Assembly (NCBI RefSeq): GCF_007994735.1
Contig: NZ_VOIL01000001.1
Span: 372,001-436,000 of the forward strand
DNA: 64,000 nt
Reading direction: 5' to 3'
Origin: Nesterenkonia populi
GTDB lineage: Bacteria; Actinomycetota; Actinomycetes; Actinomycetales; Micrococcaceae
Numbering within the stretch: position 1 is the stretch's first letter; the number at the start of each line of letters is the position of its first letter. Positions 42,075 to 51,571 of this stretch are shown in pieces. A program made the position numbers and the translations under genes. The notes under the pieces are model-generated. The model ran no database searches, had not been told where the DNA came from, and saw only the letters and a list, made by a program, of their open reading frames with translations.

Positions 42075-43307
42075 TCAGACTCGTGGTACGAGTCGGGTCA
42101 GTTGCATAACGTGCTTGGGCTCGAGCTCTTCAATGCTGGACACCTCAAGCAGCTTCATGGTGCGCTCGATCTGCTGACTGAGGATTTCGATGGCCCGCTC
42201 CACACCGATGCGTCCGCCGGCCATCAGCCCATAGAGGTAGGCACGGCCGATGAAGGTGAACTTCGCGCCCAGCGCAAGCGAGGCCACAATGTCTGCTCCA
42301 CTCATGATGCCGGTGTCGATGGTGACCTCCAGATCGTTACCGACTTCCCGCGCCACGTCGGGCAGCAGGTGGAAGGGAACCGGCGCACGGTCGAGCTGCC
42401 GTCCGCCGTGATTGGAGAGCACCACGCCGTCGACGCCGAGGTCTGCGAGTTTCCGGGCGTCCTCAACCGACTGGACACCTTTGACTACGAGCTTGCCGTT
42501 GAAAAGCTCACGGATAACCTTGAGGTCTTCAAAATTGATGGATGGGTCCATCGCCTTGTCAAGCAGTTCGCCCACGGTGCCCCCGGTGGAGGTGAGCGAG
42601 GCGAATTCCAACGGCGGGGTGGTCAGAAAGTCATACCACCACCAGGGCCGCGGAATCGCGTTGATGACGGTGGAGGGAGTCAATGCGGGCGGGATTGAGA
42701 AGCCGTTGCGGGTGTCGCGAAGGCGAGCCCCAGCCACCGGAGTGTCCACGGTGAACATGAGGGTGTCGAAACCAGCGGCTGCCGCACGCTCGGTAAGCTT
42801 GTAGGAGATCTCCCTGTCCTTCATGACGTACAGCTGGAACCAGTTGCGCCCGTCAGGATTCGCGGCTTTGACGTCTTCGATGCTGGTGGTGCCCAAGGTC
42901 GACAGCGTGAACGGAATGCCGGCGGCCCCGGCAGCCAAGGCACCGGCAGTCTCTCCTTGAGTCTGCATCAGCCGGGTGAACCCGGTGGGCGCGATGCCGA
43001 AGGGTTGTGCGGAGCTTCCTCCGAAGATCTGGGTGCTGGTGTCCACCTCGGAGACATCTCGAAGAATAGAGGGGGTGAACTCCACGTCCTGGAAGGCCTG
43101 ACGGGCCCGGGACAATGACAGCTCGCCCTCGGCAGCGCCATCGGTGTAATCAAAGGCAGCCTTCGGGGTGCGACGTTTGGCGATCTTCCGCAGATCCTCA
43201 ATGGTCAGCGCAGCGTTGAGGCGGCGACGGGAGGCGTTGAAGTCGAACTTCTTGAACTGCATCAGCGGCGCGAGGTCGCGGGGCTTGGGAAGTTGTCGCT
43301 GGATCAT
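42075..43307 (-). CDS. lldD: FMN-dependent L-lactate dehydrogenase
   Basis: A 410-residue alpha-hydroxy-acid-oxidising flavoprotein (TIM barrel). Seen: [55 protein letters not shown], and the active-site [20 protein letters not shown] with catalytic His. It oxidises L-lactate to pyruvate, passing electrons to the respiratory chain. It is the last gene of the rhamnose operon, eight bases after rhaB. This fits the pathway, because lactaldehyde from rhamnose is oxidised to L-lactate by the fused RhaD protein. Confidence 0.92.
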   Translation of the reverse strand: MIQRQLPKPRDLAPLMQFKKFDFNASRRRLNAALTIEDLRKIAKRRTPKAAFDYTDGAAEGELSLSRARQAFQDVEFTPSILRDVSEVDTSTQIFGGSSAQPFGIAPTGFTRLMQTQGETAGALAAGAAGIPFTLSTLGTTSIEDVKAANPDGRNWFQLYVMKDREISYKLTERAAAAGFDTLMFTVDTPVAGARLRDTRNGFSIPPALTPSTVINAIPRPWWWYDFLTTPPLEFASLTSTGGTVGELLDKAMDPSINFEDLKVIRELFNGKLVVKGVQSVEDARKLADLGVDGVVLSNHGGRQLDRAPVPFHLLPDVAREVGNDLEVTIDTGIMSGADIVASLALGAKFTFIGRAYLYGLMAGGRIGVERAIEILSQQIERTMKLLEVSSIEELEPKHVMQLTRLVPRV

Positions 43308-43315
43308 GGCGCTCC

Positions 43316-44755
43316 TTAGTGCCGGGGCTGATACGTGGTGGGCTGGCAGGTGAAGGTGATCAGTTCACGGAGATCCTCGAGCTCTCCCGTGATTGTCCCG
43401 GCGGCGCGGGCTTGTACGAGCAGGTTGCCGATGGCGGTGGCCTCCACTGGGCCGGCGAGGACAGGAAGTCCGCTGCGGTCGGCTGTGGCTTGGCACAGCA
43501 GCGCGTTCAGCGAGCCTCCTCCGACCATGTGCACGGCGTCCAGGGGCTTCCCGGACAGCTGGGCAGCACTTTTCATTGCCTGAGCAAAGCCGGTGGCGAT
43601 GGATTCGATGATGCTGCGCACCATCTCCGGCTTCGCCGGCGGCACTGGCTTCTGCTGCTCGGCACAGAGCTCTGCGATACGAGCGGCCATGTCGCCGGGC
43701 GGGACAAATCGGGGGTCCTGCACGTCGAAGGTGACAACGTCGGAGGCGGGTACCTCACCAGCGGCCCGCAGCAGAGCTGGTAGATCTTGGGCATGGCCGG
43801 TCTGCTGCTCCCAGGCGCGAAGGGTCTCGGACAGAAGCCAGGTGCCCATCACGTTGGTGAGGAAGCGGACGCGTCCGTCGACCCCTCCTTCGTTGGTGAA
43901 ATTGGCCTTGCGGCTGGCCTCAGTCACGACTGGCTCCCCAAGCTCCAGACCCGCAAGGCCCCACGTGCCGCAGGAGATGTATGCGGAGTTCGGGGTAGAG
44001 AGGGGGGTGCCCACAACGGCACTGGCGGTGTCATGGGAGCCCACCAGAGTCACTGGGATCCTGCGGCCACCCAGCTGCGGGGCCAGTTCCTGCCGGGTCC
44101 TGCCTAAGGCAGCGCCAGCCGCTGCCACCGGGGCGAAGAGTTCCGCGTCCAGCCCCAGTCGCTGTATAAGCTCAGCATCCCACTGGCCAGTCTGTATGTT
44201 CAGCAGTCCGGTGGTGGATGCATTGGTTGCTTCGGTCCGCTGCTCGCCGGTCAGAAAGTATCCCAGCAGATCCGGGATAAGCAGCAACCGGCGCGTGACT
44301 TCCAGCTGCTCTTCCACCGCCAGCTGATAAAGCGTGTTGAAGGGCAGGAACTGCAGACCGTTGCGCGCGTAGAGCTCCGCGAACGGAGTCACTGCGTGGG
44401 TCCTCTCCACACCCTGGACAGTGCGCTCATCCCGGTAATGGAACGGGGTGCCCAGCAGCCTCATCCGCGAGGGATCCGGTCCTGCGAGCAGCCCATAGTC
44501 CACTGCCCAGGAGTCGATCCCCACTGAGGTCAGTCCGCTGTCGCCGGCTTGCCGCACCGCAGCGGTCAGCCCGTTCAGCGAATGCTCGTAGAGCCCCACC
44601 AGGTTCCAGTGCAGACCGTCTGGGAGGTTGACTGCGCCGTTGGGGAAGCGGGCGGTCTGCCGGAGCTCAAGGGCGTCTGGTCCGATTCGCCCCAGAACCA
44701 CACGGCCGGACGAGGCCCCGAGGTCCACGGCCGCGTGGAGAGTCTTCTCTGCCAT
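43316..44755 (-). CDS. rhaB: L-rhamnulokinase
   Basis: A 479-residue FGGY-family kinase that phosphorylates L-rhamnulose at C-1. The ATPase phosphate loops are [16 protein letters not shown] near the start and [14 protein letters not shown] mid-protein. The rhamnulokinase-specific [12 protein letters not shown] and [18 protein letters not shown] are present. ATG 44755 is chosen because the open frame further up runs into rhaD. It lies 16 bases after the rhaD stop. Confidence 0.93.
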   Translation of the reverse strand: MAEKTLHAAVDLGASSGRVVLGRIGPDALELRQTARFPNGAVNLPDGLHWNLVGLYEHSLNGLTAAVRQAGDSGLTSVGIDSWAVDYGLLAGPDPSRMRLLGTPFHYRDERTVQGVERTHAVTPFAELYARNGLQFLPFNTLYQLAVEEQLEVTRRLLLIPDLLGYFLTGEQRTEATNASTTGLLNIQTGQWDAELIQRLGLDAELFAPVAAAGAALGRTRQELAPQLGGRRIPVTLVGSHDTASAVVGTPLSTPNSAYISCGTWGLAGLELGEPVVTEASRKANFTNEGGVDGRVRFLTNVMGTWLLSETLRAWEQQTGHAQDLPALLRAAGEVPASDVVTFDVQDPRFVPPGDMAARIAELCAEQQKPVPPAKPEMVRSIIESIATGFAQAMKSAAQLSGKPLDAVHMVGGGSLNALLCQATADRSGLPVLAGPVEATAIGNLLVQARAAGTITGELEDLRELITFTCQPTTYQPRH

Positions 44756-44771
44756 GTCCAGTGTGCTCTGC

Positions 44772-46808
44772 TCAGCGCAGGAAGGCCGCAGCCACACCGG
44801 CATCGACCGGCACGTGCAGTCCGGTGGTGTGGGACATGTCCGAGCTCAACAGGACGAAAGCCGCGTTGGCGACATTCTCCGGCAGCACCTCGCGCTTGAG
44901 GATGGTGCGCTGGGCGTAGAACTTGCCCAGATCCTTCTCCTCAATGCCGTAGGTCTTGGCGCGGTTGGCACCCCAGCCGGAGGCGAAGATTCCCGAACCC
45001 TGCACCACGCCGTCGGGGTTGATGCCGTTCACGCGGATCTGGTGCTCACCAAGCTCAGCAGCCAGCAGGCGGACCTGGTGGGCTTGGTCGGCTTTGGCGG
45101 CAGAGTAGGCGATGTTGTTGGGCCCGGCGAAGATCGAGTTCTTCGAGGAGATGTAGATGATGTCTCCGCCGAGTCCCTGGTCGATGAGGACCTCGGCGGC
45201 GGTCTTCGACACCAGGAAGGAGCCCTTCGCCATCACGTTGTGCTGAAGGTCCCAGTCCTTTTCAGCCGTCTCCAGCAGAGACTTGGATAGGGAGAGCCCG
45301 GCGTTGTTAACCACAATGTCCAGTCCGCCGAAAGCCAGCAGAGTCTCATCGACGGCCTGTCGAACGGCGTTCTCGTCGGAGACGTCCACGGCGATACCGA
45401 CGGCCTTGTCCGGCCCCCCGATCTCAGCTGCGGCCTCCTGGGCTTTCTCAAGATTCAGGTCCGCGATGGCGACGACTGCCCCCTCAACAACGAGGCGCCC
45501 AGCAATGGCCTTGCCGAGCCCTGAGGCGGCTCCAGTGACCAGAGCAATGCGCGTGGCCAGTTCCTTGGGCTTGGGCATGCGCTGCAGCTTGGCCTCTTCA
45601 AGGGCCCAGTATTCGATGCGGAACTTCTCGCGCTCATCAATGGGAGCGTAGGTGGACAGGCCCTCGGCGCCGCGCATCACGTTGATCGCGTTGATGTAGA
45701 ACTCACCGGCCACCCGGGCGGTCTGCTTGTCCTTGCCGAAGCTGAACATGCCAACACCCGGCACCAGCACAATGGCCGGGTCAGCCCCGCGAATGGCGGG
45801 CGAGTCGGGCCCAGCGTGGTGATCGTAGTAGGCCTGGTAGTCCTTGCGGTAGGTCTCATGCAGCTTCCGCAGCCGACTGACGGAGTCCTCGACGGAAGCA
45901 TCAGAGGGCAGGTCCAGCACCAAAGGCTTGACCTTGGTGCGCAGGAAATGATCCGGACAGCTGGTGCCAAGCTCAGCCAGGCGCGGGTGCTCGGCATGAG
46001 CGAGGAAGTCCAGGACCGCGTGGTCGTCGGTGAAATGCCCCACTTGAGGCCTGTCCTGGCTGGCGAAGGAACGTATGGTCGGCATCAGTGCGGCCGCCTT
46101 TGCCCGGCGCTCAGACTCATTCAGGGCACCATAGCCGTCCAGGGCGGGGCCGAAAGGTTCGGGCTTGGAGTTTTCCCTGATGTATTCAGCAGCGGTGTCT
46201 ATGACCCACAGGGAGTTCCTCTCGGATTCTTCGGAGGTCTCGCCCCAAGCCGTGATGCCGTGGCCGCCAAGAATGCAGCCGACGGCCTGCGGGTTCTGCT
46301 TCTTGATCTCGGCGATGTCCAGACCCAGTTGGAATCCGGGACGGCGCCACGGGACCCAGACGACCTTGTCGCCGAAGATCTTCTGGGTCAGCTCAGGCCC
46401 TTCGGCGGCAGTGGCGATGGCGATGCCAGAGTCCGGGTGCAGGTGATCCACGTGGGCAGCGTCGACCAGGCCGTGCATGGCGGTGTCGATGGAGGGGGCG
46501 GCCCCACCTTTGCCGTGAAGGGCGTAGTCGAACGCAGCAACCATCTCGTCTTCGCGTTCCGCCCCGGGGTAGGTGTTCACCATCGCGCGCATGCGGTCCA
46601 GCCGGAGAGTCGCCAGGCCTGACTCCTTCAGGGTGCCGAGGTCTCCGCCAGACCCTTTCACCCAAAGAAGCTCAACGTCATCACCTGTGACGGGGTCGCG
46701 GTCGGTGCCCTTGGCGGATGTGTTTCCGCCGGCGTAATTGGTGTTCTTAGGGTCGGAGCCGAGGCGGTTGGACCGGGCGATCAGTTGTTCAATGGTGGGG
46801 TGTGTCAT
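44772..46808 (-). CDS. rhaD: Bifunctional rhamnulose-1-phosphate aldolase / lactaldehyde dehydrogenase
   Basis: A 678-residue fusion (the RhaEW type). Residues about 1-400 are a class II aldolase domain (NYAGGNTSAKGTD; Zn-binding HVDHLHPDSGIAIA; GGHGITAWGETSEE). Residues about 420-678 are a short-chain dehydrogenase (ALVTGAASGLGKAIAGRL; NNAGLS; YSAAKADQAHQ with Tyr and Lys). It splits L-rhamnulose-1-phosphate to dihydroxyacetone phosphate and L-lactaldehyde, then oxidises the latter to L-lactate with NAD+. It lies eight bases after rhaI. Confidence 0.95.
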   Translation of the reverse strand: MTHPTIEQLIARSNRLGSDPKNTNYAGGNTSAKGTDRDPVTGDDVELLWVKGSGGDLGTLKESGLATLRLDRMRAMVNTYPGAEREDEMVAAFDYALHGKGGAAPSIDTAMHGLVDAAHVDHLHPDSGIAIATAAEGPELTQKIFGDKVVWVPWRRPGFQLGLDIAEIKKQNPQAVGCILGGHGITAWGETSEESERNSLWVIDTAAEYIRENSKPEPFGPALDGYGALNESERRAKAAALMPTIRSFASQDRPQVGHFTDDHAVLDFLAHAEHPRLAELGTSCPDHFLRTKVKPLVLDLPSDASVEDSVSRLRKLHETYRKDYQAYYDHHAGPDSPAIRGADPAIVLVPGVGMFSFGKDKQTARVAGEFYINAINVMRGAEGLSTYAPIDEREKFRIEYWALEEAKLQRMPKPKELATRIALVTGAASGLGKAIAGRLVVEGAVVAIADLNLEKAQEAAAEIGGPDKAVGIAVDVSDENAVRQAVDETLLAFGGLDIVVNNAGLSLSKSLLETAEKDWDLQHNVMAKGSFLVSKTAAEVLIDQGLGGDIIYISSKNSIFAGPNNIAYSAAKADQAHQVRLLAAELGEHQIRVNGINPDGVVQGSGIFASGWGANRAKTYGIEEKDLGKFYAQRTILKREVLPENVANAAFVLLSSDMSHTTGLHVPVDAGVAAAFLR

Positions 46809-46816
46809 GAAGGCTC

Positions 46817-47977
46817 CTACCAGCTCATCTGGGTTCCGCCGACGCGGTCGGCTTCGATCTTTTCCTGGTATCCGGACTCGACGTAGGCCTGCATGGGGTC
46901 GGCGGGCAGGCCGCGGGCTTCGCGCCAGCCGGCGAGCGCCGGCCGCACGTCGGTGTAGAACGCGTCCATGAAGATTTCGTGCGCTCCGAGAACATCAGAG
47001 GCCTCCTGGGCGCCGGTGAGGGCTTCGCGGTCAACCATGAGTGCCCGCGCAGTCATCTCCTGGACGTTGAGTACGCTGCGAATCTGCCCGGGGATCTTCT
47101 TTTCCACGTTGTGGCACTGGTCGAGCATGAAAGCGACCCCAGAGTGCGGCTCGTAGCCTCCTCCCCGGATGACTTCGAAGAGGATCCGAAAGAGCTGGAA
47201 GGGGTCAGCGGAGCCGACGATGAGGTCGTCGTCGGCGTAATTACGGGAGTTGAAGTCGAACGAACCCAGTTTTCGGGCGCGCAGGAGCTGGGTGACGATG
47301 AATTCGACGTTGGTAGAGGGGGCGTGGTGGCCGGTGTCCAGGCAGACCAGCGCACGGTCTCCGAGCGCCTGCACGTGGGTCAGTGCTGTGCCCCAGTCCG
47401 GAACGTCAGTGTGGTAGAACGCAGGTTCGAAGATCTTGTACTCCAGCACCAGCCGCTGCTCCTTCCCCAGCTTCGAATAGATCTGCCGGAGAGAGTCCGC
47501 CAGACGGTCTTGACGTGATCGCAGATCTGCCTGACCGGGATAGTTTGACCCGTCGGCGAGCCAGATCTTGAGGTCCTGCGAGCCAGCTGCGTGCATGATC
47601 TCAATGCACTCAAAGTGGTGATCGATCGCCTTCTGGCGGATTCGCGAGTCGTGATGGGTCAGCCCTCCCAGGCGGTAGTCGTCGTCTTGGAAGGTGTTGG
47701 AGTTGATGGTCCCAATCTCCATCCCCTGCTCCGCTGCGTACGTGCGCAGGGCGGAGTAATCGGTCACCTTGTCCCAAGGAATATGGAGGGCGACCTTCGG
47801 GGCAAGGCCCGTGAACCGCTGTACGGCGGCGGCGTCAGCGATCTTCTCCTCAACGGTGCGGGGCGTGCCTGCTGATCCGAACACCTTGAAACGGGTCCCG
47901 GAGTTGCCGTAGGCCCAGGAGGGCACCTCAATGGCCTGGTGATCGAGCTGAGATGCGATCTGCTCAAAGGTGGGCAT
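46817..47977 (-). CDS. rhaI: L-rhamnose isomerase
   Basis: A 386-residue metal-dependent aldose-ketose isomerase of the RhaI type common in actinobacteria and rhizobia, unlike the enteric RhaA. Features are SWAYGNSGTRFKVFGSAGTP near the start, ALHIPWDK, LEYKIFEPAFYHTDVPDWG, CLDTGHHAPSTNVE and FDFNSRNYADDDLIVGSADP, giving the Glu, Asp and His residues of the metal site. It lies six bases after the mutarotase gene. Confidence 0.94.
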   Translation of the reverse strand: MPTFEQIASQLDHQAIEVPSWAYGNSGTRFKVFGSAGTPRTVEEKIADAAAVQRFTGLAPKVALHIPWDKVTDYSALRTYAAEQGMEIGTINSNTFQDDDYRLGGLTHHDSRIRQKAIDHHFECIEIMHAAGSQDLKIWLADGSNYPGQADLRSRQDRLADSLRQIYSKLGKEQRLVLEYKIFEPAFYHTDVPDWGTALTHVQALGDRALVCLDTGHHAPSTNVEFIVTQLLRARKLGSFDFNSRNYADDDLIVGSADPFQLFRILFEVIRGGGYEPHSGVAFMLDQCHNVEKKIPGQIRSVLNVQEMTARALMVDREALTGAQEASDVLGAHEIFMDAFYTDVRPALAGWREARGLPADPMQAYVESGYQEKIEADRVGGTQMSW

Positions 47978-47983
47978 GGTGAG

Positions 47984-48355
47984 TCAGGCTTTCTCTGGGT
48001 CGGGAGTGATCTTGGTGCCTGCAACGGCCAGTTGGTCCTCCAAGTGGAAGACCTCTCTGAGCTGCACGAAGCCGGTGTCCGGCCGTGCGTCTCCGAGCTC
48101 CACGAAGAACTCGCTCATCTCGGACTGCCAGAGTGTGTTCACCCGTGTGCCCTCCATCGCAGACTGAGCCTGCTCAAGGGAGGGTGTTTCGAAATAACCG
48201 ATGAGCAGACCGTCCTCCCTCACGAACAGGGAATAGTTCTGCCACCCGGCGTCCTTCAGAGCTCGGAGCATCTCGGGCCACACGGAAGCATGCCGGGCAG
48301 CGTACTCTTCGAGCCGGTCAGGCTTGACCTGCAGTTGGAAGCAGACGCGCTGCAT
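47984..48355 (-). CDS. rhaM: L-rhamnose mutarotase
   Basis: A 123-residue protein that speeds conversion of alpha- and beta-L-rhamnose. RVCFQLQVKPDRLEEYAARH, then VWPEMLRALKDAGWQNYSLF is the RhaM/YiiL signature, with the catalytic His near residue 21. ATG 48355 has AAAGGA upstream, and a start 12 codons earlier is less likely. A hairpin at 48422-48440 separates it from rhaS. Confidence 0.93.
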   Translation of the reverse strand: MQRVCFQLQVKPDRLEEYAARHASVWPEMLRALKDAGWQNYSLFVREDGLLIGYFETPSLEQAQSAMEGTRVNTLWQSEMSEFFVELGDARPDTGFVQLREVFHLEDQLAVAGTKITPDPEKA

Positions 48356-48421
48356 GGAGGGGTCCTTTCCGGGGCTGTCGGCCCCGATCACGGGCTTCGG
48401 ACGGCTGCAAAGGGAGACGAG

Positions 48422-48440
48422 GTGCCCAGTCGGGGCACCA
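48422..48440 (-). terminator. Intercistronic hairpin between rhaS and rhaM
   Basis: GGTGCCC pairs with GGGCACC across five bases in the 122-base gap. It may partly end transcription or protect the upstream message, so that the binding protein is made in excess. Confidence 0.45.
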
Positions 48441-48477
48441 GTCGACCTTCTGCTCTGAGACTGTGGGCGCCTCTGGC

Positions 48478-49506
48478 TCAGAAGTCGAAATCGTCGATGT
48501 TGTCGGCGTCGAAGACGAAGGGGTCGTCGAGGATGATCTCTCCGTCTGCCCCGACGGTGTATTCGCCGAGCTCACCCGCCTCGAAGGTGTCGCCCTCTTC
48601 GCCTTCGATCTCACCAGTCGTCAAGGCATGAGCAGTCCACCCGGAGAGGTATCCCAGGTCCTCTGGGTTCCAGAGCGCGAATGCTTCGACGGTGCCGTCC
48701 TCGACGTATTCGCGCATCTGGTTCGGAGTGCCGAGCCCGGTCACCAGCACCTCGCCCGCGTAGTCGGAGTCGGAGATGTATCGGGCAGCGGCTGCGATCC
48801 CCACAGTCGTCGGCGACACGATGGCATCCAGGTCGGAGTGGGTCTGCAGCAGGGCAGCGGTCTGATCGAAGGATCGCTGATCATCGTCGTCGCCGTATGC
48901 GATCTCCACCAGCTCGATGTCGGGATGGTTGTCCTCCAGCTCCTCCTCCATGAGCTCGATCCAATGGTTCTGGTTCGTCGCATTGGCGGAGGCGGAGAGG
49001 ACTGCGATCTGCCCCTCCCCGCCGATCTGCTCGGAGACCAGATCCACCTGCGCCTGGGCGATGCCTGAGGCGTCGGCTTGGTTGACGAAGACATCGCGGC
49101 AGTCAGCATTGGTGTCCGAGTCGAAGGTCACAACCGCGACGCCCACGTCCCGCGCCTCGTTGAGTGCATCGCAGGGCGCCGAAGGGTCACTGCCGGATAT
49201 CACAATGGCGTCAGCACCCTGCTGAGCTGCGGTGTTGATGTATTGCACCTGCCCATCTGGAGTGTCTTCCTGGGGGCCGACCTCTGAGAAGCTTCCGCCG
49301 AACTCCCCTACGGCGCTCTCACCGCCAGCATTGGAGGTGTCGAAGTACGGGTTGCCGAGGTTCTTGGGGATGAAGGTGACCTCCAGATCACTGCCCTCCG
49401 CTTCTCCGCCGTTGCCCTCAGCGTCTCCGCCGCAGGCTGCCAATGCCAGTGCTGCGCTCATGCTGACGGCGAGCAGCGCTGTCCGCTTGCTGGTGGGGTT
49501 CTTCAT
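48478..49506 (-). CDS. rhaS: Rhamnose ABC transporter, substrate-binding lipoprotein
   Basis: A 342-residue periplasmic-binding-type protein. The lipobox is ALAACGG with Cys25. The mature part has VTFIPKNLGNPYFDTSNAGG, GADAIVISGSDPSAPCDALN, VVTFDSDTNADCRDVFVNQA and a C-terminal sugar-binding lobe, matching the RhaS/LsrB branch. It binds L-rhamnose outside the membrane. Its start overlaps the rhaQ stop by four bases. Confidence 0.92.
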   Translation of the reverse strand: MKNPTSKRTALLAVSMSAALALAACGGDAEGNGGEAEGSDLEVTFIPKNLGNPYFDTSNAGGESAVGEFGGSFSEVGPQEDTPDGQVQYINTAAQQGADAIVISGSDPSAPCDALNEARDVGVAVVTFDSDTNADCRDVFVNQADASGIAQAQVDLVSEQIGGEGQIAVLSASANATNQNHWIELMEEELEDNHPDIELVEIAYGDDDDQRSFDQTAALLQTHSDLDAIVSPTTVGIAAAARYISDSDYAGEVLVTGLGTPNQMREYVEDGTVEAFALWNPEDLGYLSGWTAHALTTGEIEGEEGDTFEAGELGEYTVGADGEIILDDPFVFDADNIDDFDF

Positions 49507-50540
49507 TGTTCTGCCTTTCTCTTAGTGGGCCGCCGTCTTTGGAGGCCCGAGACAATTTGGGGAGTCGTCACCGAAGCGATGAGGAGCACGCCGATCATGA
49601 TGTTGATGACGTTCACGGTGACGCCTTCCATGCGGAAGGCGGAGGAGATGACGCCGATCAGCAGGACCCCGGCGATCACTCCGTGGAGCGCACCGCGACC
49701 GCCGAAGATAAGGACCCCGCCGAGCAGGACTGCTGCGATCACTTCAAGCTCAAGGCCCATGGCGTTGTCACCGCGGGAGTTGCCGTAGCGCAGTGTGTAA
49801 AAGATGCCGGCAAAGGCTGAGACCGCGCCTGAAAGCACGAAAGTAGTCATCTGTGACCGGGCGACGTTCACGCCGCTGAAGCGTGCCGCCGTGTCGTTGT
49901 GCCCAATGTCATACAGGCCCCGCCCGAAAGGGGTGAAGTGCAGCAGCACCACGAAGATCGCGATGAGCACCAGGACGGGAATGACTATGAGGGGCACTCG
50001 CGAGTCTCCGAGAGAGGCGGTGGCCAATGAGGTCCACTCTGGGTCGAAGTCCGTCAGAGCGGTGGTTCCCAGGAGCCCCACCGCCAAACCTCGGAAGAGG
50101 GCGAGCGTACCGATGGTGACCGCGAGCGAAGGAAGCTTCACGTAGGCCACGAAGAACCCGTTGAAGGCCCCACAGGCTACTCCGACGAGTATCGCCAGTA
50201 GGCCGGCTGCCGGTAACGACATGCCCCATTCGACGTGGGCGATGCCTACCACTACGGAGGAGAGACCCATGATGCTGGCCACAGAGAGATCGATCTGCCC
50301 AGTCACGATGATGAGCGTCATGGGCAGGGCGATCATCATCAGCGGCGCAATGTCCAGCAGCAGATACCGGATGGTCAGCGGCCCCGAGAAGTGGTCAACG
50401 GAGAGGTTGGCCCAGGCCCAGACCAACGCGAGTATGCCAATGATGAGGAACTCAGTGGTGAGCAGTGTCCTCACCCACAAGGGCCGGTGGTAGTGGCTGT
50501 AGCGCCGAACAGTCGTCTCTTCAGCGGCGGCGGCGCTCAT
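49503..50540 (-). CDS. rhaQ: Rhamnose ABC transporter, permease
   Basis: A 345-residue BPD_transp_2 permease with about nine helices. GQIDLSVASIMGLSSVVVGI and GGRGALHGVIAGVLLIGVIS are the characteristic loops. Overlaps rhaS and rhaP by four bases each, so the importer genes are translationally linked. The P/Q naming follows the Rhizobium cluster order and is a convention only. Confidence 0.9.
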   Translation of the reverse strand: MSAAAAEETTVRRYSHYHRPLWVRTLLTTEFLIIGILALVWAWANLSVDHFSGPLTIRYLLLDIAPLMMIALPMTLIIVTGQIDLSVASIMGLSSVVVGIAHVEWGMSLPAAGLLAILVGVACGAFNGFFVAYVKLPSLAVTIGTLALFRGLAVGLLGTTALTDFDPEWTSLATASLGDSRVPLIVIPVLVLIAIFVVLLHFTPFGRGLYDIGHNDTAARFSGVNVARSQMTTFVLSGAVSAFAGIFYTLRYGNSRGDNAMGLELEVIAAVLLGGVLIFGGRGALHGVIAGVLLIGVISSAFRMEGVTVNVINIMIGVLLIASVTTPQIVSGLQRRRPTKRKAEQ

Positions 50541-51571
50541 ATCTCATCCCTCGCTTCGTTGAGCTTCCTCGTCCGTCGGACGGCGAGATAGCGGTCCAGT
50601 ACGATCGCGCCGATGATCAGGGCGCCGACGACTGCGCGCTGCCAGAAATCCGGCACTCCGAGAATGGGCAGGGTCCGGTTGATGGTCATCAGCAGAATCG
50701 CCCCGAAGGCTGCGCCCCACACTGTTCCCGAGCCGCCGAAGATCGCGACGCCACCGATCACTGCCGCCCCAATGGCGTTGAGCTCCCAGGTCATGCCCGC
50801 GCTGGCGCTGACGGTGCCGTAGCGGGCCGCGTACATTACGCCGGCTAGACCGGCCAGCGCACCTCCGGCGACAAAGGCCACGATGACTCGCTTGGTGGCA
50901 GGCAGCCCGTAGAGCATTGCCGCCTCTGGGTTGGACCCAATTGCGTACATCTCGCGTCCGCTGCGCGTAGAGCTGAGCCAGTAGGCGGCACCGATGAGGA
51001 TGATCACCGCGGCGATGGTCAGAAGAGGAATCGTCGCGACCTGCATAGTGCCCAGCCGCAGGAAGTCGCGCGGCATATCGGAGGCATTGATCCGGTCACT
51101 GCCCGCCCACGTCAGGACGATTCCGCGGTAGATATACATCGTGCCGAGGGTGACCACCAGCGCAGGCACCTTGCCGAACGCGACCAAAGCCCCGTTGATG
51201 AGGCCCAGCACGGCTCCCACCGCGATACCGATGAGGACCACCACGATGATCGGAATGCCGGGAAAGTCGATGAACAGACGTCCTGTCATGTACGCCGTGA
51301 TCGCTAACGTGGAACCGACCGATAGGTCCACGTTGCGGGTGACGATCACTATCGCTGACCCCACCGCAAGGACCATCAGGATGGACGGCGTCAGCAACAG
51401 ATCACGCCAGCCCTGGCTGCTCAGCAGGAAACCGTGGTTCATGCTGGTAGCCGCGAAGATAACGGCCAGGATGACAAGGACGATCGCTGTCTCACGGGAG
51501 CCTAGGACCTTCCGCACCAAACGCTGGGCTTCGGTCTTGCGGCTCGGCGCGGCGATGGCTTCAACACTCAT
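50537..51571 (-). CDS. rhaP: Rhamnose ABC transporter, permease
   Basis: A 344-residue paralogue of the next permease, with about nine helices. RNVDLSVGSTLAITAYMTGR and GGSGTVWGAAFGAILLMTIN are the diagnostic loops of sugar-type permeases. It forms the heterodimeric channel with RhaQ. Four-base overlaps join it to rhaT upstream and rhaQ downstream. Confidence 0.9.
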   Translation of the reverse strand: MSVEAIAAPSRKTEAQRLVRKVLGSRETAIVLVILAVIFAATSMNHGFLLSSQGWRDLLLTPSILMVLAVGSAIVIVTRNVDLSVGSTLAITAYMTGRLFIDFPGIPIIVVVLIGIAVGAVLGLINGALVAFGKVPALVVTLGTMYIYRGIVLTWAGSDRINASDMPRDFLRLGTMQVATIPLLTIAAVIILIGAAYWLSSTRSGREMYAIGSNPEAAMLYGLPATKRVIVAFVAGGALAGLAGVMYAARYGTVSASAGMTWELNAIGAAVIGGVAIFGGSGTVWGAAFGAILLMTINRTLPILGVPDFWQRAVVGALIIGAIVLDRYLAVRRTRKLNEARDEI

